48,685 bases of DNA. Source: Nitrosomonadaceae bacterium. GTDB lineage: Bacteria; Pseudomonadota; Gammaproteobacteria; Burkholderiales; Nitrosomonadaceae. Positions 41,097-48,685 of the stretch are shown piece after piece. Each line of letters opens with the position of its first letter. The first letter of the stretch is position 1. The DNA is taken from NCBI GenBank assembly GCA_014190895.1, contig BJGV01000010.1, positions 1 through 48,685 of the forward strand, given 5' to 3'. Both the position numbers and the translations under genes were made by a program. Below the pieces are notes generated by a model. It saw only the letters and a program-made list of their open reading frames with translations. It made no database searches and was not told the origin of the DNA.

Positions 41097-41567
41097 ATGA
41101 GCGAAAAGCCGGGACGTATCTTCAACATTGAGAAGATATATGTTAAGGATTTATCTTTAGAGATTCCGGGTGCGCCAATGGTTTTTCTTGAAGAAGAGGC
41201 GCCTGGAGTGGATATGCAATTGCGACTAGAAGATCATTGTATTAGCGAAGGAATGTATGAGGTTGTACTGATAATCACCATCACTGCCAGAATTAAAGAC
41301 AAAACAATGTTTCTAGTTGAGGCACGACAAGCTGGAATATTTCAGATACGTAATTTGGATGAATCTGAAATGGGACCGGTGCTTGGTATTGCTTGTCCGA
41401 ACGTCATATTTCCTTATATCCGTGAAACTATTTCAGATGTAGTAACGCGCGCTGGATTTCCTCCGGTAATTTTGAGTCAAGTTAATTTCGAGGCACTTTA
41501 CAATCAAAGTAAGCAACAAATAGATGCAAATGCTACAGTGACAGAAAATATCAAAAATAAACACTAG
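41097..41567 (+). CDS. secB: Protein-export chaperone SecB
   Basis: SecB is a cytoplasmic tetrameric chaperone that holds preproteins unfolded and hands them to SecA. The 156-residue product has FNIEKIYVKDLSLEIPGAP near residue 10 and the C-terminal core IACPNVIFPYIRETISDVVT with GFPPVILSQVNFEALY. The ATG at 41097 has GGAG six bases upstream; an upstream ATG at 41085 would include that site. It sits 150 bases after grxC. Confidence 0.97.
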   Translation: MSEKPGRIFNIEKIYVKDLSLEIPGAPMVFLEEEAPGVDMQLRLEDHCISEGMYEVVLIITITARIKDKTMFLVEARQAGIFQIRNLDESEMGPVLGIACPNVIFPYIRETISDVVTRAGFPPVILSQVNFEALYNQSKQQIDANATVTENIKNKH

Positions 41568-41582
41568 GTATTAGATAACAAA

Positions 41583-42065
41583 ATGAAAATTTATACGCTC
41601 AATTTGAATCTGTTTTGGCAATGCGGAATTCAGATGATGTGCTTGATCTCGTTATGCATACCCCATGGAAATGCTGTTGCAGCGTTAGAGTTTTTTTCTA
41701 TGGCTGAGAATGCTGTCATCATGTATAACGCACCCTCACTAAAAGCGGATAAATTATATGTAGCAAGTCGCTACTTGCCAGTAGAATCGGTGGTGAGAGT
41801 TGAGGGATGGACTAAAGTACGTGATAGTAGCGGGGCTCTTGCTTGGGTGGAGCAACGGGCATTAAGTGATAAACGTTTTTTGATTGTGACAGCGATAAAG
41901 GCTGATATTTATCAAGCATCAGATCTAAACTCAGTATTGGTATTTCAGGCCCAACAGAATGTTGTGTTGGAGTGGCTGGAGTCAACCGCTAACGGTTGGA
42001 TTAAAGTTCGTCATCAGGACGGACAGAGTGGTTATGTCAGAATTCTCCAAGTCTGGGGTTCATGA
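41583..42065 (+). CDS. Exported protein with two SH3-like domains
   Basis: The 160-residue product has a probable signal peptide (hydrophobic stretch about residues 13-33). Two bacterial SH3-type repeats follow: one with VIMYNAPSLKADKLYVASRY and GWTKVRDSSGALAWVEQRAL (about 45-95), the other with ADIYQASDLNSVLVFQAQQN and GWIKVRHQDGQSGYVRIL (about 105-157). Such domains often bind peptidoglycan. The stop overlaps the gpsA start (ATGA at 42062-42065), so the two are coupled. The specific function is unknown; a periplasmic or cell-wall role is inferred. Confidence 0.85.
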   Translation: MKIYTLNLNLFWQCGIQMMCLISLCIPHGNAVAALEFFSMAENAVIMYNAPSLKADKLYVASRYLPVESVVRVEGWTKVRDSSGALAWVEQRALSDKRFLIVTAIKADIYQASDLNSVLVFQAQQNVVLEWLESTANGWIKVRHQDGQSGYVRILQVWGS

Positions 42066-43063
42066 GAATAACTATTTTAGGTGCGGGTGCATGGGGTACT
42101 GCGCTAGCTATTAACCTCGCTATAGACCAAAATTCTCGCCATCAAATTACTTTATGGACCCAAGATCAAAACCACTTTAATGAACTTGTTTCACAACGAG
42201 TCAACCGACGTTTCCTTCCATCTTTTCCTCTTCCAGACTCTGTACAACTAACATCTGTTCTGAGTGCTGCCATCGGAACTGCTGAACTTGCTTTAATTGT
42301 TGTTCCTATTGCTGGATTACGTGAAACATTGCGTGCGATTGCTGTCTGCGGGAAACCTGTGCCAGTGGTTCTAGGGTGTAAAGGATTTGAGGCGCAATCA
42401 GCGAAATTACCTCATCAGATAGTACAGGAGGAGTATGCCATGGTGGCACCATACGGCGTATTATCGGGACCAAGTTTCGCTCAAGAAGTGGCGCAGAGAT
42501 TACCTACCGCTTTGACTTTAGCATCATTTGAAGAAGAATTCTGCAGGAATATTTCAACGCAATTACACACCGCATTCTTACGCATTTACTCAAGTAAAGA
42601 TGTTATCGGCGTAGAGACGGGAGGAGCAGTTAAAAATGTAATTGCTATTGCTGTCGGTATTTCAGATGGCATGGGCCTGGGTCAAAATGCCAGAGCGACT
42701 CTGATTACAAGGGGATTAGCAGAGATGTCTAGATTAGGTGTGAAACTAGGGGGCACTATGGAGACTTTCATGGGATTAACGGGAATGGGCGATTTAATGT
42801 TGACTTGCACAGGAAACCTTTCACGTAACCGACAGGTTGGATTGATGTTAGCTACAGGCAAATCATTGTCAGATATTTTGCAAGAACTTGGACATATCGC
42901 AGAAGGGGTGTATACCGCGGAGGAAGTCTTGCAATTAGGTTTAAAATTTAATATTGAGATGCCAATTACTCGCGCAGTATGCAGTGTGCTTCATGGGGGT
43001 GTGTCAACCAAGACAGCATTAGAAACGTTGCTTAATCGCGTATCAAAAATAGAGACTTGTTAA
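42062..43063 (+). CDS. gpsA: Glycerol-3-phosphate dehydrogenase [NAD(P)+]
   Basis: GpsA reduces dihydroxyacetone phosphate to sn-glycerol 3-phosphate, the backbone for phospholipids. The 333-residue product has the dinucleotide site ILGAGAWGTALAINLA (residues 4-19). LSGPSFAQEVAQRLPTALTL lies near residue 137, and the catalytic-domain motif is GGAVKNVIAIAVGISDGMGL near residue 187, with the active Lys. It overlaps the SH3 gene by four bases. A perfect hairpin spans the stop codon. Confidence 0.97.
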   Translation: MRITILGAGAWGTALAINLAIDQNSRHQITLWTQDQNHFNELVSQRVNRRFLPSFPLPDSVQLTSVLSAAIGTAELALIVVPIAGLRETLRAIAVCGKPVPVVLGCKGFEAQSAKLPHQIVQEEYAMVAPYGVLSGPSFAQEVAQRLPTALTLASFEEEFCRNISTQLHTAFLRIYSSKDVIGVETGGAVKNVIAIAVGISDGMGLGQNARATLITRGLAEMSRLGVKLGGTMETFMGLTGMGDLMLTCTGNLSRNRQVGLMLATGKSLSDILQELGHIAEGVYTAEEVLQLGLKFNIEMPITRAVCSVLHGGVSTKTALETLLNRVSKIETC

Positions 43064-43075
43064 CTTTTTAACAAG
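43056..43075. terminator. Hairpin between convergent gpsA and trmL
   Basis: CTTGTTAA (43056-43063) and TTAACAAG (43068-43075) pair perfectly around a CTTT loop, covering the gpsA stop codon. Neither strand has a T run directly after it, so it is a weak terminator candidate for the convergent pair. Confidence 0.35.
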
Positions 43076-43097
43076 AGATATCTCAATATTTAGAGTT

Positions 43098-43562
43098 TTA
43101 TAACGATGCTTTGAATTTTATTTGTCGCCAAGCTTCATAAATTATCACCGCAACTGCATTAGATAAATTAAGACTTCGACTTTTAGGTACCATGGGCAAG
43201 CGAATGCGTTGCTTTTCTGAAAATTCTGTCATTATTTCAGTGGGTAGACCGCGGGTTTCAGAGCCAAATAAAAAGGCATCCCCACAAGTATAATTTGCCA
43301 CATGATGATATTGCTTGCCCTTGGTGGATACAGCAAAGAAACGGTGACCTTTTAAACTTTCTCTGCACTCAGGCCAACTTTTATGTACAGCTATAGTAGC
43401 AAACTCGTGATAATCAAGACCAGCCCGCAATAACTGTTTATTCTGTAAAGTAAAGCCAAGTGGTTTAATTAGATGTAGTTGTGCACCAGTGTTAGCGCAC
43501 AAACGTATAACATTACCGGTATTGGGTGGAATTTCAGGCTGAAATAAAATTATATTGAACAT
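43098..43562 (-). CDS. trmL: tRNA (cytidine(34)-2'-O)-methyltransferase TrmL
   Basis: TrmL methylates the 2'-OH of the wobble base in certain tRNA-Leu species. The 154-residue product is a minimal SPOUT-class methyltransferase: NIILFQPEIPPNTGNVIRLC at the N-terminus, FLFGSETRGLP near residue 96, and RLPMVPKSRSLNLSNAVAVI near residue 118, forming the knotted SAM site. The gene sits opposite gpsA, a common arrangement in betaproteobacteria. Its ATG at 43562 faces bioB across about 209 bases. Confidence 0.95.
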   Translation of the reverse strand: MFNIILFQPEIPPNTGNVIRLCANTGAQLHLIKPLGFTLQNKQLLRAGLDYHEFATIAVHKSWPECRESLKGHRFFAVSTKGKQYHHVANYTCGDAFLFGSETRGLPTEIMTEFSEKQRIRLPMVPKSRSLNLSNAVAVIIYEAWRQIKFKASL

Positions 43563-43711
43563 GCTTCGTTGCCCTATAGGGTATTAATCCATTAGATTTA
43601 TCGTGCAAGAGACAGACTGACAAAATCTTTTCTTTACTCTCCTTTGTAGGGCGCAGGTTAGTTTTTACAGCCTAATATTTAATCTATCGTTTAGATATAA
43701 CAAGTAATAAA

Positions 43712-43740
43712 TTGACAATAACAACTGATTTTGTGATGAT
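43712..43740 (+). promoter_or_regulatory. Candidate bioB promoter
   Basis: A perfect -35 TTGACA (43712-43717), a 17-base spacer and GATGAT (43735-43740) preceded by TG at 43732-43733 (an extended -10). It lies 32 bases before the bioB ATG. No palindrome like the E. coli BirA operator was seen across it. Confidence 0.55.
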
Positions 43741-43771
43741 TCTGCCTATTAAGAATAACACAAGGTAGGGA

Positions 43772-44803
43772 ATGAACCAGCTAACGTCTAATAAAATAAA
43801 TTGTGATGCAACGCATCCGCTTGATTGTACAACTGTTTCTAGCAACTCTGTATCTTGGACTGTAGTTGAGATAGAAATGTTGTTGGACTTGCCATTTAAT
43901 GATCTGATCTATCGTGCACAGATGGTGCATCGCCAACACCACGATCCTAATGCAATACAACTGTCCACATTAATTTCAGTTAAGACCGGCGGTTGTCCAG
44001 AGGATTGTGGCTACTGTCCCCAGGCAGCGCGTTACCATACCGGTATCCAAAATTTGGATATGCTTTCACTCGAGGAAGTAGTGATGACAGCTAAAATTGC
44101 CAAAGAAAGAGGGGCCTCACGTTTCTGCATGGGTGCCGCCTGGCGAGGACCCAAACAGCGTGATATTGATAAAATGACAGAGATAATTAGCGCGGTTAAG
44201 GCGCTTGGATTGCAAACTTGTGCCACATTAGGCATGTTAAAATCAGGGCAAGCTGAGCAACTTAGAGAGGCTGGACTTGATTACTATAATCATAATCTTG
44301 ACACGGCATCAGAATTCTATGATGAGATTATCAAGACTCACGGATACCAGGACCGTCTAGATACACTGCAAAAAGTACGTGGTGCAGGTATGAATGTTTG
44401 TAGCGGTGGTATAGTTGGTATGGGAGAAACTCGCCAAGCCCGTGCTGGATTGATTGCGCAACTGGCAAATCTTGGACCCTACCCGGAATCTGTTCCTATT
44501 AACAATCTAGTTCAAATCGTTGGTACGCCATTGCATGGGGCAGAAACGCTTGATCCTTTAGAATTCGTGCGCACTATAGCGACAGCTCGCATTTCTATGC
44601 CCAAAGCGATGGTAAGACTATCTGCGGGCAGACAAGAGATGTCTGAAGTACTACAGGCACTATGTTTTCTTGCCGGCGCCAATTCAATTTTTTACGGGGA
44701 TACCTTGCTCACTACTGATAATCCTGGAGTAGAACAAGACAAGCTTCTGTTTAGGAAACTTGGACTCCATGCCTTGCAACTTGGCAGTGAGAATGTTCTC
44801 TGA
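43772..44803 (+). CDS. bioB: Biotin synthase
   Basis: BioB is a radical-SAM enzyme that inserts sulfur into dethiobiotin, the last step of biotin synthesis. The 343-residue product has the SAM-cluster motif [12 protein letters not shown] (Cys75, Cys79, Cys82). Ligands of the second [2Fe-2S] cluster lie in [10 protein letters not shown] and [12 protein letters not shown], with the Arg in [19 protein letters not shown]. The N-terminal 30 residues are poorly conserved. AGGTAGGGA precedes the ATG at 43772. The gene overlaps the bioF start by 11 bases. Confidence 0.97.
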   Translation: MNQLTSNKINCDATHPLDCTTVSSNSVSWTVVEIEMLLDLPFNDLIYRAQMVHRQHHDPNAIQLSTLISVKTGGCPEDCGYCPQAARYHTGIQNLDMLSLEEVVMTAKIAKERGASRFCMGAAWRGPKQRDIDKMTEIISAVKALGLQTCATLGMLKSGQAEQLREAGLDYYNHNLDTASEFYDEIIKTHGYQDRLDTLQKVRGAGMNVCSGGIVGMGETRQARAGLIAQLANLGPYPESVPINNLVQIVGTPLHGAETLDPLEFVRTIATARISMPKAMVRLSAGRQEMSEVLQALCFLAGANSIFYGDTLLTTDNPGVEQDKLLFRKLGLHALQLGSENVL

Positions 44804-45953
44804 TCTCGTAACACAGTTAGATAACCTAAAAAGCAAAGGATTGTATCGTTGTCGTTTAACTTCAGAGAGTCCTCAGGGAACTCATGTCTCAATAGCTGGG
44901 TGTCAATACCTTGCATTCTGCAGTAATGATTATCTGGGATTAGCTAATCATCCTGATTTAATTAATGAGGCTCGTAAAGGTGCAAGAAAATATGGCGTAG
45001 GAACAGGCTCTTCACATCTTATTAGTGGTCATTATGTCCCCCATCAAGATCTCGAAGATAGGTTGGCACACTTCACCGGATTCCCCAGAGCGCTTTTATT
45101 TTCTACTGGCTATATGGCTAACACTGGAATTATTTCCGCTCTAGTGAGCCACAGGGGTGAAATATTTGCCGATAAATTAAATCATGCCTCGCTTAATGAC
45201 GCTGCGTTACTCTCACGAGCAAAATTCATTCGATATCCACATCTTGATCTAGCTGAACTGGAAAGACGATTAGCCGCGTCACAAGCCAAGCAAAAATTAG
45301 TGGCGACTGATGCGGTATTTAGCATGGATGGAGATATTGCGCCTATTATTGAATTAGCCATGTTATGTGATAAATATGATGCTTGGCTTTTGATTGATGA
45401 TGCGCATGGTTTCGGTGTTTTAGGTAAACAGGGACGAGGATCTCTGTCTCATTCTAATGCTATTTCACCACGAATTATTTATATGGCGACTCTTGGCAAG
45501 GCAGCTGGTGTGTCCGGTGCTTTTGTAGCTGCGCAAACGGAAATTATTGAAACCCTAATTCAGCGTGCCCATAGCTACATCTATACTACTGCAATGCCAG
45601 CTTTGTTAGCCTGTACTTTATTGAAAAGCTTAACGCTGATTCAGCAGGAAGAATGGCGACGAGAAAGATTGGCGCAACTTATTACACAATTAAGAACGGA
45701 ATTAAAACCTCTGCGTTGGAAGCTTCTGCAATCCACAACTGCCATACAGCCACTAATTATTGGAGATAACAGTCAAGCCTTGCGAATAAGTAAAGCGTTG
45801 CAAGTACGAGGCATTTTGATACCAGCAATACGTCCGCCTACGGTTCCGCGGGGCACAGCGCGTCTAAGGATCTCCTTGTCTGCTTTGCATAAAGAAGATG
45901 ATATTACACAACTAGCAACGGTATTGTATGAATTAAGTATAGAAATTAAGTGA
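44793..45953 (+). CDS. bioF: 8-amino-7-oxononanoate synthase
   Basis: BioF is a PLP enzyme that joins pimeloyl-ACP and L-alanine to give 8-amino-7-oxononanoate (KAPA). The 386-residue product has [12 protein letters not shown] near residue 43, [12 protein letters not shown] near 173, [12 protein letters not shown] near 200 and the PLP lysine Lys236 in [12 protein letters not shown], the same number as in E. coli. The ATG at 44793 is preferred; a start at 44760 would lie deeper in bioB and add 11 residues without family support. A composite hairpin follows before bioH. Confidence 0.95.
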   Translation: MFSDLVTQLDNLKSKGLYRCRLTSESPQGTHVSIAGCQYLAFCSNDYLGLANHPDLINEARKGARKYGVGTGSSHLISGHYVPHQDLEDRLAHFTGFPRALLFSTGYMANTGIISALVSHRGEIFADKLNHASLNDAALLSRAKFIRYPHLDLAELERRLAASQAKQKLVATDAVFSMDGDIAPIIELAMLCDKYDAWLLIDDAHGFGVLGKQGRGSLSHSNAISPRIIYMATLGKAAGVSGAFVAAQTEIIETLIQRAHSYIYTTAMPALLACTLLKSLTLIQQEEWRRERLAQLITQLRTELKPLRWKLLQSTTAIQPLIIGDNSQALRISKALQVRGILIPAIRPPTVPRGTARLRISLSALHKEDDITQLATVLYELSIEIK

Positions 45954-45958
45954 TAGAG

Positions 45959-46030
45959 AAATTTAATGGGAAAAACAAATAAAGAGTGGATTATTTTCAG
46001 AAAAAATACCCTCATCCCATTAATTTTTTT
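45959..46030 (+). terminator. Composite hairpin terminator between bioF and bioH
   Basis: TTAATGGG (45963-45970) pairs with CCCATTAA (46016-46023). Inside are GAG/CTC (45984-45986, 46011-46013), GG/CC, and TATTTT/AAAATA (45992-45997, 46003-46008). Seven T residues follow (46024-46030). The long outer loop makes it less certain than a simple stem, but the T run and position support termination or attenuation inside the bio cluster. Confidence 0.55.
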
Positions 46031-46128
46031 AGAAATAAAATCTTATAAATAATTTCTACTGGAGAGATATTGGTAACGTTTCTAATCTTTTCTGCCTCCT
46101 TTGAACAATATTTTTTTGCAGGGTATTG

Positions 46129-46905
46129 ATGAACAATATTCACGTAAGAATTTTTGGTAATGGCCCAAATCTTGTTCTGCTTCACGGCTGGGGGATGCAT
46201 AGCAGTATTTGGACGAGCGTACATGAGCGATTGGCACAGTATTTTTGTCTACATTTAATAGACCTTCCCGGACACGGGTTCAGCTCGTCTGTTCAAACAG
46301 ATACACTAGATAAATTAGAAGCCATAACTGAGGCGATTGCAAAAATTTTACCTGCGGATAGTATTGTATGTGGTTGGTCACTGGGTGGGCAGGTAGCAAT
46401 TGAGCTTGCATTACGTGAATCACAGCGTGTTAAGAAATTGATTCTTGTTTCTACAACGCCTCATTTTGTTCAATGTAAAGATTGGTTACTGGGCATGGAA
46501 TTTAGTGTACTAGAATTATTCACAAGAAATTTGAAATTAGATTATAAGAATACCCTGGATAAATTTTTGGTCTTGCAAGCCAAAGGAAGTGGCAATACTA
46601 GAAAAGTATTGAGACAATTGCGTGCAAGTGTTCTTCGGGAGACGGAGTCAAATATAGTTGGATTGCAGGCAGGACTACAAATTCTACTCTCGACTGATTT
46701 ACGTAAAAAGATTAAGTATATTCATCAGCCCGTAATATTAGTACACGGTGAGAATGATTTTATTGTTAATTTAGGTGCGGCGCAATGGATGCATGAACAG
46801 CTACAGGATTCGGTATTGATCTCATTATCTTGTTGCGGCCATGCTCCATTTTTATCGCACCCAAATGATTTTATAGCAAGCGTCATGAGGACAATACAGG
46901 TATGA
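46129..46905 (+). CDS. bioH: Pimeloyl-ACP methyl ester carboxylesterase
   Basis: BioH removes the methyl group from pimeloyl-ACP methyl ester, ending the first part of biotin synthesis. The 258-residue alpha/beta hydrolase has LVLLHGWGMHSSIW near residue 16 and the nucleophile elbow CGWSLGGQ with Ser84. It completes the triad with Asp210 (VHGENDF) and His238 (CGHAPF), near the E. coli BioH positions. The ATG at 46129 follows AGGG; a TTG at 46126 is too close to it. It overlaps bioC by four bases (ATGA), coupling partner enzymes. Confidence 0.94.
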   Translation: MNNIHVRIFGNGPNLVLLHGWGMHSSIWTSVHERLAQYFCLHLIDLPGHGFSSSVQTDTLDKLEAITEAIAKILPADSIVCGWSLGGQVAIELALRESQRVKKLILVSTTPHFVQCKDWLLGMEFSVLELFTRNLKLDYKNTLDKFLVLQAKGSGNTRKVLRQLRASVLRETESNIVGLQAGLQILLSTDLRKKIKYIHQPVILVHGENDFIVNLGAAQWMHEQLQDSVLISLSCCGHAPFLSHPNDFIASVMRTIQV

Positions 46906-47723
46906 ATTACGATCACTTCATAGATAAACGTCAATTAAGACGTTCCTTTGAAAGAGCGGCCGCAGGTTACGATCAAGCGGCAGTGTTACAACATGAAGTA
47001 TGTAACAGGATGTTGTCACGTCTGGATTATATCAAGTATATTCCTGACACACTTTTGGATGCCGGTAGCGGCACCGGGTATGGTAATCGCAAACTAGTAA
47101 TGCGCTATCCTTCTGTTAGAGTTATAGCAATTGATATTGCAATGGCGATGCATTCTCAAGCGCGCTCCCTTATTCCTTGGTGGAAGAGATTACCTCCATT
47201 CTACAAAAGTAATATAAATTATATATGTGGTGATATTGAGCAGCTGCCATTGAAAGATTCTGGTATTGGTATGGTATGGTCAAATCTTACGTTGCAATGG
47301 TGCGACAACATCAAGCAAACATTTTCTGAGGTACGACGAGTACTAAAGACAGATGGTTTATTTATGTTTAGCACTTTGGGACCAGATACCCTGAAAGAAT
47401 TTCGTCAAGTTTTTAGTGGTGTAGATAAATATAGACATACTAACCGTTTCACAGATATGCATGATATTGGAGATTTGTTGGCACATAACGGTTTTAGTAC
47501 GCCAGTTATGGATATGGAATACATTACATTAACTTACGATGACGTGGTGAGTGCAATGCGTGATTTAAAAGCTATTGGTGCGCATAATATAGCTGATGGC
47601 AGACAACGCGGATTAACCGGAAAGAATGGATGGCGAAGAGCTGTGGAGTCTTACGAAACATTTCGGATAGAAGGAAAGCTGCCAGTAACTTTTGAAGTAA
47701 TCTACGGTCATGCTTGGAAATAA
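46902..47723 (+). CDS. bioC: Malonyl-ACP O-methyltransferase
   Basis: BioC methylates malonyl-ACP so that the fatty-acid enzymes can build the pimeloyl chain. The 273-residue product is a class I SAM methyltransferase: DKRQLRRSFERAAAGYDQAA at the N-terminus, SAM motif I DAGSGTGYG near residue 53, and SNLTLQWCDNIKQTFSEVRR near residue 127. The N-terminal segment is typical of BioC rather than general methyltransferases. It is coupled to bioH upstream. Confidence 0.94.
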   Translation: MNYDHFIDKRQLRRSFERAAAGYDQAAVLQHEVCNRMLSRLDYIKYIPDTLLDAGSGTGYGNRKLVMRYPSVRVIAIDIAMAMHSQARSLIPWWKRLPPFYKSNINYICGDIEQLPLKDSGIGMVWSNLTLQWCDNIKQTFSEVRRVLKTDGLFMFSTLGPDTLKEFRQVFSGVDKYRHTNRFTDMHDIGDLLAHNGFSTPVMDMEYITLTYDDVVSAMRDLKAIGAHNIADGRQRGLTGKNGWRRAVESYETFRIEGKLPVTFEVIYGHAWK

Positions 47724-47764
47724 ATAGATCCAAGGTATTTAGTGCAGAAAAGATATTGAGTCTG

Positions 47765-47792
47765 GTTTTACATGCAAAACATCTTGTGTTTT
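47765..47792 (+). other. Two overlapping hairpins upstream of bioD
   Basis: GTTTT (47765-47769) can pair with AAAAC (47776-47780). The same AAAACA (47776-47781) can instead pair with TGTTTT (47787-47792). The two folds exclude each other. They lie in the 114-base gap between bioC and bioD, with a possible 8-codon ORF beginning at the ATG near 47806. The stems are short and AT-rich and may be chance. Confidence 0.25.
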
Positions 47793-47837
47793 AATTGAGA
47801 AGATTATGAATAACCGATATTCAATTAACTAATTTCT

Positions 47838-48509
47838 ATGTCACAAGGGTATTTTATTACCGGTACCGATACTGGAGTGGGAAAAACTTTAGTGAGTTGC
47901 GCTCTGCTTCATGCTTTTTCCGCATGCGGTAAGTCTGTTGTAGGCATGAAACCAGTTGCGGTTAGTTGCGAGAAAGGGGAGTGGTCGGATGTAGAGAGAA
48001 TTGTTATAGCAAGCACCATAATTGTTCCACGTGAGTGGATGAATCCCTATGCATTAAACTTACCAATAGCTCCTCACATCATATCAAAACAGATGAATGT
48101 CGAGATTGATATATCGGTTATTAAAATGGCCTATCTTGAACTGAGAAGTGTTGCAGAAGTAGTGATTATTGAGGGTGTAGGAGGTTTTCTGGTTCCACTC
48201 AATGATCTTCATGATGGTTCTGATATGGCGCAGGTTCTTGATCTCCCTGTAATAATGGTAGTGGGAATGCGGTTGGGGTGTTTGAATCATGCGTTACTGA
48301 CCGCGCAATCTATTCGAGCTAGTGGACTGCTACTTGTAGGTTGGGTGGCAAATCAGATTGACTCACAAATGATGTCATTCGAAGAGAATATAAATGCACT
48401 CAAACAACGATTAAATTGTCCGTTGTTAGGGGTTCTGCCATTTGAACAACACGTTAATGCTAAGAAATTTTCAACATTACTCGATGTGACACAATTGAGA
48501 GCAAGGTAA
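47838..48509 (+). CDS. bioD: Dethiobiotin synthetase
   Basis: BioD closes the ureido ring of dethiobiotin using ATP and CO2, just before BioB acts. The 223-residue product has the P-loop GTDTGVGKT (residues 9-17, Lys16), the substrate segment MKPVAVSCE near residue 38 and IIEGVGGFLVPLND near residue 111. The ATG at 47838 has no strong ribosome site. It is the last bio gene here; bioA, for the step before it, is not in the window. Confidence 0.95.
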   Translation: MSQGYFITGTDTGVGKTLVSCALLHAFSACGKSVVGMKPVAVSCEKGEWSDVERIVIASTIIVPREWMNPYALNLPIAPHIISKQMNVEIDISVIKMAYLELRSVAEVVIIEGVGGFLVPLNDLHDGSDMAQVLDLPVIMVVGMRLGCLNHALLTAQSIRASGLLLVGWVANQIDSQMMSFEENINALKQRLNCPLLGVLPFEQHVNAKKFSTLLDVTQLRAR

Positions 48510-48561
48510 GAATATAGGGGCAGATAATCTAGATTTTATGGCGACCATGAACTTGATTTCT

Positions 48562-48681
48562 CTACGAGCGACGGGTTTCTCGCCAACGTTGCACTCGTTT
48601 CGACTTCATAATCTTATATCCAACAAAAGAGAGCAGTAGTATGAATATCAATGGCCCTATCGTGGCACGGAAAATATTCAT
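48562..48681 (-). CDS. Small single-helix membrane protein (hypothetical; possibly partial)
   Basis: An open frame on the minus strand ends at TAG (48562-48564). From the ATG at 48681 it encodes 39 residues: a hydrophobic helix (about residues 9-24, with GPLIFILLLSFVGYK) and a strongly basic tail (KSKRVQRWRETRRS). The frame stays open to the window edge, so the true start may lie outside. It is convergent with bioD. The helix followed by Arg/Lys suggests an inner-membrane protein with its C-terminus in the cytoplasm. I do not recognise a family. Confidence 0.4.
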   Translation of the reverse strand: MNIFRATIGPLIFILLLSFVGYKIMKSKRVQRWRETRRS

Positions 48682-48685
48682 ATAA

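Noticed and set aside
43075-43084. Palindrome GAGATATCTC after gpsA
   Set aside because: A 10-base palindrome is expected by chance at this scale and shows no partner signal.

Overview
The window is a bacterial chromosome segment, almost fully coding, moderately AT-rich (24 of the first 60 bases are G or C). Gene content and protein motifs point to a betaproteobacterium, most likely of the Nitrosomonadales/Methylophilales type. The main pointers are a 14-gene nuoA-N operon led by tRNA-Leu and secG/tpiA, the cluster rhodanese-grxC-secB-SH3-gpsA-trmL, gpmA-envC-ctpA-moeB-type genes on one strand, argB next to slmA, and a three-helix SecE. The genus cannot be resolved from the sequence alone.

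Layout: 1-12644 is the transcription/translation block: end of tuf, tRNA-Trp, secE, nusG, rplK, rplA, rplJ, rplL, rpoB, rpoC. 12645-15485 holds three of the phosphate-uptake genes (pstC, pstA, pstB) behind a Pho-box-like array; pstS and phoU are not here. 15689-17055 has tpiA, secG and tRNA-Leu(GAG). 17100-31835 is a complete respiratory complex I operon, nuoA to nuoN. 31885-35519 has htpG, argB and slmA. Everything up to this point lies on the + strand. 35521-39871 is a minus-strand run: gpmA, envC, ctpA and a MoeB/ThiF-type adenylyltransferase. 40269-43063 returns to + with a membrane rhodanese, grxC, secB, an SH3 protein and gpsA, followed by trmL on the minus strand. 43712-48509 is a biotin cluster, bioB, bioF, bioH, bioC, bioD, with no bioA. 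A small minus-strand membrane ORF closes the window.

How the genes work together: the first block makes RNA polymerase, ribosomal stalk proteins and Sec/Nus factors. The pst genes import phosphate under probable PhoB control. The nuo operon makes the NADH:quinone oxidoreductase. SecE, SecG and SecB belong to one export pathway but are scattered. GpmA, TpiA and GpsA serve central carbon and phospholipid metabolism. BioC and BioH open pimeloyl-ACP synthesis, and BioF, BioD and BioB carry on to biotin.

I looked for a new defence, mobile or biosynthetic system and found none. There are no CRISPR repeats, insertion sequences, phage genes or clusters of unknown genes. The points worth a second look are regulatory or evolutionary: a strong terminator plus promoter between rpoB and rpoC; a three-repeat Pho box; a perfect 19-bp tandem duplication that separates two convergent genes that would otherwise overlap; a rhodanese with Tyr in place of the catalytic Cys; and several leader hairpins.
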